NCBI GenBank assembly: GCA_029941985.1 | Contig: JAPYTV010000048.1 | Span: forward strand, 1-6,600 | Direction of reading: 5' to 3' | Source: Candidatus Pelagibacter sp. | Lineage (GTDB): Bacteria > Pseudomonadota > Alphaproteobacteria > Pelagibacterales > Pelagibacteraceae | Length of the DNA stretch: 6,600 nucleotides | Shown here: positions 1-6,468 of the stretch, piece after piece | Layout of the letters: each line of letters opens with the position of its first letter | Numbering within the stretch: the stretch's first letter is position 1 | The notes under the pieces: model-generated | Databases searched by the model: none | Seen by the model: only the letters and a program-made list of their open reading frames with translations | Told to the model about the DNA's origin: nothing | Position numbers and translations under genes: made by a program

Positions 1-248
1 TTTTCGTCTTTTAAATATGTTTTTATATAAGCGCCACCAGCATCTTGAGCTCTAATCCAACAAATTGGTTCATCAGCATTCACATGAACTATAACACACT
101 GTGCATAATAAAAAGACCATGCGTCATAGCCTGTTAAATAATTCATATTCGAGGTATCTTGAGAAATTAGTAATTCAATACCCTTTTCTTGCATTGAGCT
201 TTGAACTTTTTTTAATCGAGCTTTGTACTCTTCTTTGCTAAAATTCAT
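1..248 (-). CDS. M24-family creatinase/ectoine hydrolase-like protein, N-terminal part (runs off left edge)
   Basis: Only the first 82 residues are in the window; the gene continues past the left edge. It is too far left and incomplete for a full ORF, but the frame is open from an ATG at 248. The segment resembles the creatinase-type N-terminal domain that precedes the pita-bread metallohydrolase domain in M24 proteins. It opens with an EYKARLKKV helix (residues 7-15), then a GIELLI strand (23-28), and the distinctive NYLTGYDAWSFY stretch (36-47) followed by QCVIV. From memory, that stretch fits ectoine hydrolase (DoeA/EutD) best, an enzyme that opens the ectoine ring to give an N-acetyl-diaminobutyrate; creatinase and Xaa-Pro peptidases share the fold. 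The metal-binding catalytic domain is not visible, so substrate is inferred. The start lies 3 bases after the panB stop, with no Shine-Dalgarno sequence, suggesting translation coupled to panB. A cytoplasmic location is likely, since no signal peptide is seen. Confidence 0.75.
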   Translation of the reverse strand, partial: MNFSKEEYKARLKKVQSSMQEKGIELLISQDTSNMNYLTGYDAWSFYYAQCVIVHVNADEPICWIRAQDAGGAYIKTYLKDE

Positions 249-251
249 ATT

Positions 252-1025
252 TTAGTAACTATGTTTTTTCTTAGGAAATTTTCTTTTTTTAACATCATTT
301 TTAAATTTTATTATAGCACTATTAATATGTTTTGAAATGTTTGCATATTTTTTTACAAACCTTACATTTATTGGATTAAACCCAATCAAATCATCAGTGA
401 CTAAAACTTGACCATCGCAATATGAGGATGCACCAATACCTATAGTTGGTATATTAAGTTCGTTAGTTATTTTTTTTGCTAATGAAGTTTCTACACATTC
501 CAGTACGATTGAAAATACACCAGCTTTCTCTAAAAGTTTTGCATCTTTTAAAATTTTTATTCTTTCAGCTAATTTTTTTCCTTTGAATCTAAATTTACCT
601 TTTTCCGATTGAGGTAATACACCAAGATGACCTTGTACTTGAATTTTGTTTTTTACTAAATGCTTAACTATATTGATAATTTTATTGCCTCCTTCCAATT
701 TAACAGCATCACACTTTGTTTGTGAAATAATCTTTTTTGCATTTTTTAAAGCTTCCACGCTATTTCTATAAGTATTGTGTGGCATATCAACGACCATCAA
801 ACTTTTCTTAATACCCATCTTCACACTTTTTGAATGCTCAATCATCATGTCTAAAGTAACGTCTCTAGTTGATTTAAAATTATATAGAACAGAGCCTAAA
901 GAATCTCCAACGAGAATAATGTCACAATGATTATCAAGGATCGATGCAATGTTTTTTGAATAAGCTGTTAAACAAACAATTTTAGATTTATTTTTTTTAT
1001 TTAATAAATTCTTTAATTTATTCAT
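252..1025 (-). CDS. panB: 3-methyl-2-oxobutanoate hydroxymethyltransferase (ketopantoate hydroxymethyltransferase)
   Basis: PanB transfers a hydroxymethyl group from 5,10-methylene-tetrahydrofolate to 2-oxoisovalerate, giving ketopantoate, the first committed step of pantothenate and coenzyme A synthesis in the cytoplasm. The 257 residues match the usual length (E. coli about 264) and cover the whole TIM barrel. Visible motifs are ILVGDSLGSV (37-46), MVVDMP (77-82), AVKLEGG (107-113), GHLGVLPQS (132-140), LECV (175-178) and IPTIGIGAS. By alignment from memory, Asp41, Asp80 and Glu111 are the Mg2+ ligands, Lys109 and His133 line the active site, and Glu176 is the catalytic glutamate, so the enzyme looks active. 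The tail is very basic (KKRKFPKKK). The ATG at 1025 directly follows the guaA stop (TAAATG), which points to reinitiation after guaA. No panC or panE is present nearby. The pairing with guaA is unusual but does not suggest a different function. Confidence 0.96.
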   Translation of the reverse strand: MNKLKNLLNKKNKSKIVCLTAYSKNIASILDNHCDIILVGDSLGSVLYNFKSTRDVTLDMMIEHSKSVKMGIKKSLMVVDMPHNTYRNSVEALKNAKKIISQTKCDAVKLEGGNKIINIVKHLVKNKIQVQGHLGVLPQSEKGKFRFKGKKLAERIKILKDAKLLEKAGVFSIVLECVETSLAKKITNELNIPTIGIGASSYCDGQVLVTDDLIGFNPINVRFVKKYANISKHINSAIIKFKNDVKKRKFPKKKHSY

Positions 1026-2591
1026 TTATTCTAATTCAATGGTACTTGGTGGTTTTGAGGTAATATCATATACAACTCTATTAATCCCTTTAATATTATT
1101 AATTATTTTATTAGAGATATTTTGCATAAATTTTTTATCAAAATTGTAAAAATCAGCTGTCATTCCATCTTCTGAAGTAATTGCCCTAAGAAGACAAATA
1201 TGTTCATAAGTTCTATTATCACCCATTACCCCAACTGTTTTTACAGGTAATAATGCAGCATAAGCTTGCCAAATTTTATGATATAAGTTTGATTTTCGTA
1301 ATTCGTTTATAAAATGATAGTCCGCTTCTTTTAAAATCTTAATTTTTTCATTTGTAATAACACCCGGCATTCTAATTGCTAATCCTGGACCGGGAAATGG
1401 ATGTCTGGAAATAATATTTTTTGATAAATTAAGTTCTAAGCCTAATTTTCTAACCTCATCTTTAAATAAAAACTTAAGTGGCTCAACCAACTTAAGTTTC
1501 ATTTTTTCTGGAAGACCTCCAACATTGTGATGTGATTTTATTTTAGAAGTTTGGCTACCTGTAACAGACTTGCTTTCAATTAAATCTGGATAGAGTGTTC
1601 CTTGAGCAAGAAACTTAACATCTTTTATTTTTTTAGCATATCTCTCAAATATTTTAATAAACAAGTTTCCAATTATTTTTCTTTTTTTTTCAGGATCATA
1701 AACATTAGTTAATTTTTTAATAAACTCTTTTTCAGCTTTTACATAAATTAAGTTTATTTTTAATTTTTTTTTAAAAGTATTTATTACCTCCGTTTCTTCA
1801 TTCTTTCGTAAAAGACCATTGTTAACAAATATACAAGTTAAGTTCTTACCAATTGCTTTATTTAATAATTGCGCAACAACACTACTATCAACGCCACCTG
1901 ATAAACCACATATAACTTTATTGTTTCCAACTTGTTGTTTTATTTCTTTAATTAATTTTAATTTTTGATCTTTTGAAGACCAATTTTTTTTCATTTTGCA
2001 TATTAAAAATACAAAATTACTTAATAAAATTTTGCCATTATTAGTATGCGTTACCTCTGGATGAAACTGTACTCCATAAAATTTTTTGTTGTGATTCTCG
2101 ATAATAGAAAGTTTTGAATTTTTACTAGACGCTATTACTTTGAAATTTTTTGGCATTTTAGATACTTGATCCGCATGACTCATCCAAACGTTATTTTTAT
2201 TTTTTTTATTAAAAAAATTTTTAGTCAGTTTACTATTATCTACTTTTTTAATTTCAGCTAAACCAAATTCTCTATGATTAGATTTTTTTACTTTTCCACC
2301 TAATTCTTTTGATAAAATTTGATGACCAAAACAAATGCCAAGCACCGGGATACCTAGCTGTAGAATCTTTTTATCAAAATTAAATTTATTGATTTCATAA
2401 ACGTTTAATGGTCCACCAGATAAGATAATGCCACTTACATTTTGTTTTATAATGTTTGCTTTTTTTACTTTGTTGTGACTAACAATTTCAGAAAAAATTC
2501 CTAATTCTCTTATCCTTCTTGTTATAAGTTGTGTAAATTGAGATCCAAAATCAATAATTAAGATTTTGTTTAAATTGTTACTAAGATTCAT
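1026..2591 (-). CDS. guaA: GMP synthase (glutamine-hydrolysing)
   Basis: GuaA converts XMP to GMP using ATP and glutamine, the last step of guanine nucleotide synthesis. At 521 residues it is full length (E. coli 525). The class I glutamine amidotransferase domain (about 8-200) has the oxyanion-loop SGGPLNVY (58-65), nucleophile Cys87 in GICFGHQ, and His177/Glu179 in FHPEV. The ATP pyrophosphatase domain starts near 205 and carries the PP-loop SGGVDSS (231-237). GTLYPDLIES (331-340) and HHNVGGLP (354-361) follow. The C-terminal dimerisation and XMP-binding domain has RHPFPGPGLAIR (396-407), GVMGDNRTYE (454-463) and DGMTADFY. The last residues read TIELE where the family normally has TIEWE, a change that cannot come from one base error because the codon is TTA. 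The ATG at 2591 lies inside the end of the TPR-like gene (11-base overlap), giving a start that fits the family N-terminus. It works directly after GuaB. Confidence 0.98.
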   Translation of the reverse strand: MNLSNNLNKILIIDFGSQFTQLITRRIRELGIFSEIVSHNKVKKANIIKQNVSGIILSGGPLNVYEINKFNFDKKILQLGIPVLGICFGHQILSKELGGKVKKSNHREFGLAEIKKVDNSKLTKNFFNKKNKNNVWMSHADQVSKMPKNFKVIASSKNSKLSIIENHNKKFYGVQFHPEVTHTNNGKILLSNFVFLICKMKKNWSSKDQKLKLIKEIKQQVGNNKVICGLSGGVDSSVVAQLLNKAIGKNLTCIFVNNGLLRKNEETEVINTFKKKLKINLIYVKAEKEFIKKLTNVYDPEKKRKIIGNLFIKIFERYAKKIKDVKFLAQGTLYPDLIESKSVTGSQTSKIKSHHNVGGLPEKMKLKLVEPLKFLFKDEVRKLGLELNLSKNIISRHPFPGPGLAIRMPGVITNEKIKILKEADYHFINELRKSNLYHKIWQAYAALLPVKTVGVMGDNRTYEHICLLRAITSEDGMTADFYNFDKKFMQNISNKIINNIKGINRVVYDITSKPPSTIELE

Positions 2592-3018
2592 TCTTTGGTT
2601 CTAAGTTCTTTAAGGATTCTAATATTGATTTATTTTTTTCACATAGATTTTTGCAATTTTTTATAAAGGTTTTAGATAGCTCTTTAACCTTTAAATAATT
2701 AGATTTTTTTAATTGTATTTTTATTAGCATATAAATTGCTTCTTCATTTTTTGGTTCTAATAAAAGAACCGTATTAATATTTTTTTCCTCTTCTTTTTCA
2801 TTTTCTTCTAAATTATAGATTTTTGCTAAATACAAATATGATTTTGCATGTTTGGGTTCAAAAACAATACTTCTCTGAAATAAAAATTTCGAATCTTCAA
2901 ATTTTTTTTCTTCATATTTTTGTTGTCCTTTTTCAAAAAAGTTTTCTACTGCAAATATTGCATTTGTACAGTTTGAAAATATTATGATGATCAATAAAAG
3001 TTTGATTTTTTTAAACAT
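2581..3018 (-). CDS. Small exported TPR-like protein
   Basis: I do not recognise a named family. The 145-residue protein begins with a lysine pair region and a very hydrophobic stretch (LLLIIIIF, 7-14), then small and polar residues up to IFA at 21-23, which looks like a signal peptide cleaved near residue 23. The rest is helical and highly charged. About three degenerate tetratricopeptide-like helix pairs can be drawn (roughly 25-58, 59-92 and 93-126), each with an aromatic/Ala pattern and two with a terminal EPK turn. A C-x3-C pair (Cys122, Cys126) could form a disulfide in the periplasm. FSNC at 14-17 is a poor lipobox, so a lipoprotein is unlikely. It overlaps guaB by one base (TAATG) and guaA by 11, so it is translated with both. 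Its role is unknown; TPR proteins usually bind other proteins. A periplasmic scaffold has no obvious link to purine synthesis, and the linkage may be positional only. Confidence 0.85.
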   Translation of the reverse strand: MFKKIKLLLIIIIFSNCTNAIFAVENFFEKGQQKYEEKKFEDSKFLFQRSIVFEPKHAKSYLYLAKIYNLEENEKEEEKNINTVLLLEPKNEEAIYMLIKIQLKKSNYLKVKELSKTFIKNCKNLCEKNKSILESLKNLEPKNES

Positions 3019-4100
3019 TAATATTTACTATCTTTTTTAAGTTCATCAACATTATGCACCATGCTTTCATAAAAACCTGCCTTTGTTATTTTTATAAAAT
3101 TAGTTTTATTTCTCAATTTTATAACTTTCTTTGCACCTAAATATCCCATGGATGATTTTAACCCACCAATTAATTTATAAATTATATTTACCACATCTCC
3201 CTTAAATTTTACAAATCCTTCAACACCTTCTGGGACATATTTAGAGATATCTTTCTGTTTTATTTGGGAATATCTATCAGCTGATCCTTTATTCATTGCT
3301 CCGACTGAACCCATTCCTCTAAAACTTTTATATAGTTTTCCGTTTTTTTTAATCAATTTTCCTGGTGTTTCCATTGCTCCTGCAAATAATGATCCTATCA
3401 TTACTGCATCTGCGCCTGCTGCTAATGCTTTTGCAATATCTCCTGAATATTTTATTCCTCCATCGGAAATGATTTTAGTTTTATTATTTTTAACACCTTT
3501 TTTTACTTCGAGAATAGCACTTAACTGTGGAACACCGATTCCAGCAACTAACCTGGTTGTACAAATAGACCCCGGTCCAATCCCAACTTTAACAACATCT
3601 ACTCCAAGTTTAATCAAAAACTTCGCTGCTTCTGCTGTTGCTATATTTCCAGCACATAAAGTAGTTTTGCTTGTTTTCTTTCTTTTTATAATCTTAATAA
3701 TCTCACCTACTTTTTTGCTATGACCATGAGCAGTATCAACTACAATTAAATCAACTTTTTCTTTTAATATAGCTTCTGCTCTTTTGTGCTCTAAAGGACC
3801 AGCTCCAACCGCTGCACCAACTAGTAATTTTTGTTTTTTTACTTTTTTAATTTCTTCGATTTGTTTTTTTATATCAAGGTTCCGGTGTATAACCCCAATC
3901 CCACCAGCTTTAGCAACAGCTATAGCCATTTTGCTTTCTGTCACTGTATCCATTGCTGATGTTAACAGTGGTATTTTTAATGATAAATTTTTTGATAGTT
4001 GCGTACTAGTATTAACTTCTGAAGGAAGTACTTCCGAATATTTCGGAGCCATTGTAACGTCGTCAAAGGTAAGTGCTTCTTTTATAGGAACCATAATCAT
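3018..4100 (-). CDS. guaB: IMP dehydrogenase lacking the CBS (Bateman) module
   Basis: GuaB oxidises IMP to XMP with NAD+, the rate-setting step of guanine nucleotide synthesis. The (beta/alpha)8 barrel is complete: EALTFDDV (8-15), LLTSAMDTVTE (45-55), GIGPGSICTTR (173-183) with catalytic Cys180, SDGGI (212-216) with the phosphate-binding Asp213, MIGSLFAG (234-241), and the flap RGMGS (261-265) through DRY (275-277), which supplies the Arg276/Tyr277 base pair of residues. VPEGVEG (289-295) follows. These mark IMP dehydrogenase rather than GMP reductase. The protein has 360 residues against about 490 in typical bacterial GuaB: the CBS pair normally inserted after the HRN helix is absent, and residues 76-90 lead straight into LLVGAAVG. 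The frame is unbroken, so it is not a damaged gene. The ATG at 4100 is preferred to the ATG at 4094, because AGGTGA sits 11 bases upstream of the former. The stop overlaps the next start by one base. Confidence 0.97.
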   Translation of the reverse strand: MIMVPIKEALTFDDVTMAPKYSEVLPSEVNTSTQLSKNLSLKIPLLTSAMDTVTESKMAIAVAKAGGIGVIHRNLDIKKQIEEIKKVKKQKLLVGAAVGAGPLEHKRAEAILKEKVDLIVVDTAHGHSKKVGEIIKIIKRKKTSKTTLCAGNIATAEAAKFLIKLGVDVVKVGIGPGSICTTRLVAGIGVPQLSAILEVKKGVKNNKTKIISDGGIKYSGDIAKALAAGADAVMIGSLFAGAMETPGKLIKKNGKLYKSFRGMGSVGAMNKGSADRYSQIKQKDISKYVPEGVEGFVKFKGDVVNIIYKLIGGLKSSMGYLGAKKVIKLRNKTNFIKITKAGFYESMVHNVDELKKDSKY

Positions 4101-4111
4101 TTATATATGAT

Positions 4112-4117
4112 TCACCT
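4112..4117 (-). promoter_or_regulatory. Ribosome binding site of guaB
   Basis: The minus strand reads AGGTGA here, a good Shine-Dalgarno match, ending 11 bases before the ATG at 4100 and 17 before the in-frame ATG at 4094. It therefore favours the upstream start. It lies in the 31-base rlmE/guaB gap (4101-4131), the longest non-coding stretch in the window. I see no convincing hairpin or -35/-10 pair in that gap, though its short AT-rich sequence cannot exclude a weak promoter reaching into the end of rlmE. Confidence 0.65.
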
Positions 4118-4131
4118 AAAAATAAAAGTCT

Positions 4132-4743
4132 CTATCTTAATATTTTACAAATAATAAAACTTTCTTTTGATTCTTTTCTGCTAGATTTTGGTTTGAAAAC
4201 CTTTACTTCTTTAAAAATTGTCTTAGCTTCTGCTACTATTTCGTTAAACGAGGTTCCCAAAAATATTTTTGCAACAAATCTCCCTTCTTTAACCAAAACC
4301 TCTTTTGCAAAGAGCATTGCTTCTTTGCATAATTCACCTGTATAAATCGCATCAATATTTTTAATACCCGTTGTATTCACTGCCATATCTGATAGCACCA
4401 CATCAACTTTTGTTCTAAATAATTCCTTTATTTTATTTTGTTGTTCTTTTTCAGTAAAATCACCTTTTATTTGAAGAGTATTTTCAATTTTTTCCATTTC
4501 TTTTAAATCAACAGAAACTAGTCTCCCACTTTTTACAATTTTAGCCGTATATTGTGACCAGCTGCCTGGTGCTGCTCCTAAGTCAATTACTGATATTCCA
4601 TTTTTAAAAATTTTAAACTTTTCATTAATTTCAATTAATTTATATGCTGATCTAGCCCTGTACCCATCAACTTGGGATTTTCTTACAAAAATATCTCTTC
4701 TTTGTTTGTTAATCCAGTTTTTTGAAATTCTGTTTTTTTTCAA
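4132..4743 (-). CDS. rlmE: 23S rRNA (uridine-2552) 2'-O-methyltransferase
   Basis: RlmE (FtsJ/RrmJ) methylates the 2'-OH of U2552 in the A-loop of 23S rRNA using S-adenosylmethionine, late in 50S subunit assembly. The 203 residues are close to E. coli's 209. A basic N-terminus leads to GYRARSAYKL (27-36), then the SAM-binding motif I IDLGAAPGSWSQY (53-65), VDLKEM (78-83), SDMAVNTTG (118-126), the VAKIF strand (157-161) and KPKSSRKESKE (184-194). The catalytic K-D-K-E tetrad is present as Lys35, Asp119, Lys159 and Glu194. The start must be TTG at 4743: the codon just before is an in-frame TAA, and the next Met is residue 83, inside the methyltransferase domain. An eight-A run follows the start codon. 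The upstream glycosyltransferase ends in the same frame with tandem TAA stops right before the TTG and no Shine-Dalgarno is seen, so reinitiation is likely. It is cytoplasmic. Confidence 0.96.
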   Translation of the reverse strand: MKKNRISKNWINKQRRDIFVRKSQVDGYRARSAYKLIEINEKFKIFKNGISVIDLGAAPGSWSQYTAKIVKSGRLVSVDLKEMEKIENTLQIKGDFTEKEQQNKIKELFRTKVDVVLSDMAVNTTGIKNIDAIYTGELCKEAMLFAKEVLVKEGRFVAKIFLGTSFNEIVAEAKTIFKEVKVFKPKSSRKESKESFIICKILR

Positions 4744-4749
4744 TTATTA
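4741..4749 (-). other. Tandem stop codons followed directly by TTG start
   Basis: The minus strand reads TAA TAA TTG. The first TAA (4749-4747) ends the glycosyltransferase, the second TAA (4746-4744) is in the same frame, and the TTG (4743-4741) starts rlmE, again in the same frame. This fixes the rlmE start and means rlmE can be read only by reinitiation or by an independent ribosome. Stop-codon readthrough would have to pass both stops to make a fusion. Confidence 0.75.
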
Positions 4750-5655
4750 ACCAAATCTTAAGCTCTTAGACTTAAAATTATTTTGAAGAGTCTTAATATC
4801 AATTTTTACTTCTTTATCTAATCTCATATCCCTATCTCCCTGCCAAATTCCAGCTGCCAAGTGCATAATTCCTATTTTATAATTTGGTAAATAAGGTTCT
4901 ACAAATGTATTTAACTCTTCATCAAATTTTGGAAGAAGGTTGCTTGCAATCCAATTACAATTCAAAGGTAAAAATTCAGTTTCTAAACCATCAATATATA
5001 CAGACATATTGATTGCTAAACCTTCTGATCCAAAAATATTTCCAGATTTTAATGTTAGTTCAAGATTTGTTTGCCATGATTTCCATCCTGGTGAATTTTT
5101 TTCTAATGAAAAAACTCCAATATTAATATGTGGTACAAACGCAAGTTTTCTAGCTTTATCTAGGCCAATTTTAGATTTAATAGCATGTTTAAAGTTTTGA
5201 GATTTAATTATTGCAATTTTTCCAACAAGCCAATTTACTTTAGACATTATTCTATATCCAGGTCCTAGCGTTTGGGTAATGCCAAGTTTACCTTTTTCAC
5301 AAGCTTTAAAATAAAGTTCAATTGAATTCCAATCATTAACCCATGCATCACAATCAATCCATAAATACTTTTCATAACTCGGAAAGTATTTTGGTAAAAA
5401 TGCCCTTGCCACTTGGCTCTTTAACCATTCCTTGCCTATAACTTTATTAGCAGGAACGTCTATATCCCATTCTGCAGACTTAATTTCATCCACTTTATCT
5501 TTTAAAATAGATTTTTGATCATCGGTTAATCCTGCATCTAAAATACAGATTGCAACTTCTTTGCTTTGTTTAAATCTAATTATTGAGTCGATTAATTCAT
5601 TAAGTAATTCAAAGTAATTTGAATCAGCTAATGAAATAATTACATTTTTTTTCAT
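4747..5655 (-). CDS. Putative glycosyltransferase, GT-A fold (GT8-like)
   Basis: The 302-residue protein probably transfers a sugar from a nucleotide-sugar donor, but neither donor nor acceptor can be read from the sequence. The N-terminal half looks like a GT-A Rossmann-type domain: NVIISLADSNY (4-14) for nucleotide binding, ICILDAGL (36-43), then a metal-binding DxD in LWIDCDAW (98-105; Asp101, Asp103). NIGVFSL (178-184), SEGLAINM (210-217), LPLNCNW (229-235) and GIMHLAAG (262-269) are arranged as in GT8-type enzymes, where a C-terminal histidine can also bind the metal. It has no signal peptide or membrane helix, so it should act on the cytoplasmic side. It is less lysine-rich than its neighbours and has ten tryptophans. 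The ATG at 5655 follows the pssA stop with no gap (TAGATG), and an eight-A run follows the start. Following psd and pssA, a lipid or surface-glycan acceptor is possible, but this is only inference from position. Confidence 0.8.
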   Translation of the reverse strand: MKKNVIISLADSNYFELLNELIDSIIRFKQSKEVAICILDAGLTDDQKSILKDKVDEIKSAEWDIDVPANKVIGKEWLKSQVARAFLPKYFPSYEKYLWIDCDAWVNDWNSIELYFKACEKGKLGITQTLGPGYRIMSKVNWLVGKIAIIKSQNFKHAIKSKIGLDKARKLAFVPHINIGVFSLEKNSPGWKSWQTNLELTLKSGNIFGSEGLAINMSVYIDGLETEFLPLNCNWIASNLLPKFDEELNTFVEPYLPNYKIGIMHLAAGIWQGDRDMRLDKEVKIDIKTLQNNFKSKSLRFG

Positions 5656-6465
5656 CTAAAGTATATCTTCTAATTCTTCACTTTTATTTTTACCATCAGT
5701 AATATTTTTTGATTTATTTATTTTTTTATAATGAAAATAGCTAATTGGAATTAAAAATAAATATATAAAACCACTTAAAGCAAGAACCTTAAATGTATAA
5801 ATTAATAACAATCCAAAAAATAAAACAATACTAAATAATAAAAATACTGTCATGTTTCGCGGAATTACAATTTTTTTGAAGGAATATGTTGGTATCGTAC
5901 TTATTAACAAAAATGAAATTGCTACAAAGAATATTAACACTACTAAATCATAATTAAGATTAAAATAATATTTATCAAATCCACTAAAACTAAATATTAA
6001 TGGCATCAAGACAATAATTCCACCAGCTGGCGCTGGAACTCCTTCAAAAAAATTATCTTTCCATGAAGGTTCATCATTAGAATTAACATTAAATCTTGCA
6101 AGTCTTAAGGCAACACAGACTACATAAATCAGACACACCAGCCATCCTAATTTATCTTGATACTGGAGGTTCCAAAAATACATTATAAACGCAGGCGCTA
6201 CCCCAAAACTAATTACGTCACCAAGTGAGTCAAGTTCCTTACCCATTTCAGATGTTCCTTTTATTAATCTAGCAATTCTTCCATCTAGTGCATCCATAAG
6301 ACCTGCAAATAATATAGCTATTACAGCAATTATGAATTTTCCATCTAATGCAAATTTAATTGAACTTAATCCAATACAAACTCCTATTAAAGTAATTGCA
6401 TTTGGTAAAATCATTCTTGTCTTTTTAATAGATACAATTTTAAAATTTTTATTTGGCTGTTCCAT
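5656..6465 (-). CDS. pssA: CDP-diacylglycerol--serine O-phosphatidyltransferase
   Basis: PssA joins CDP-diacylglycerol and serine to give phosphatidylserine, which Psd then decarboxylates to phosphatidylethanolamine. The full CDP-alcohol phosphotransferase signature is present: DG-x2-AR-x8-G-x3-D-x3-D at Asp61-Gly62, Ala65-Arg66, Gly75, Asp79 and Asp83, preceded by Asp58. The protein is an integral inner-membrane enzyme with roughly seven or eight hydrophobic segments (about 18-36, 44-60, 84-98, 108-124, 147-161, 172-190, 205-225, 228-246). RLARFNV (121-127) and EGVPAPAGG (141-149) are typical of the membrane-type PssA subfamily found with Psd in alphaproteobacteria, and distinguish it from phosphatidylglycerophosphate synthase. 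At 269 residues it is family-sized, with a charged tail (KSEELEDIL). The ATG at 6465 comes 3 bases after the psd stop, so the two enzymes are probably made together. Confidence 0.96.
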   Translation of the reverse strand: MEQPNKNFKIVSIKKTRMILPNAITLIGVCIGLSSIKFALDGKFIIAVIAILFAGLMDALDGRIARLIKGTSEMGKELDSLGDVISFGVAPAFIMYFWNLQYQDKLGWLVCLIYVVCVALRLARFNVNSNDEPSWKDNFFEGVPAPAGGIIVLMPLIFSFSGFDKYYFNLNYDLVVLIFFVAISFLLISTIPTYSFKKIVIPRNMTVFLLFSIVLFFGLLLIYTFKVLALSGFIYLFLIPISYFHYKKINKSKNITDGKNKSEELEDIL

Positions 6466-6468
6466 CGG

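Noticed and set aside
1682..1690. Poly-T runs (here nine T; also eight T at 4733-4740 and 5645-5652) as rho-independent terminators or frameshift sites.
   Set aside because: They encode lysine codons inside or at the start of intact genes, have no paired stem beside them, and such runs are expected at this base composition.
2959..2976. Possible lipobox (FSNC) making the TPR-like protein a lipoprotein.
   Set aside because: The residues before the Cys do not fit the usual L-[AST]-[GA]-C pattern, and an ordinary cleavage site (IFA) lies a few residues later.
3018..4100. guaB could be GMP reductase (guaC), which also lacks CBS domains and is about 350 residues long.
   Set aside because: The flap RGMGS, the DRY motif at 275-277, VPEGVEG and SDGGIKYSGD are IMP dehydrogenase signatures; GMP reductase lacks the Arg-Tyr pair and has a different flap.
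3469..4110. Plus-strand open frames at 3469-3723 and 3784-4110.
   Set aside because: They lie antisense to the conserved guaB coding sequence, have no ribosome site or recognisable motif, and are explained as shadows of its codon pattern.
4101..4131. Riboswitch or purine-responsive leader before guaB.
   Set aside because: The gap is only 31 bases and shows no stem or conserved aptamer core; it is too short for a purine riboswitch.
4940..5200. Plus-strand open frame opposite the glycosyltransferase.
   Set aside because: It is wholly antisense to a gene with a recognisable DxD motif and has no features of its own.
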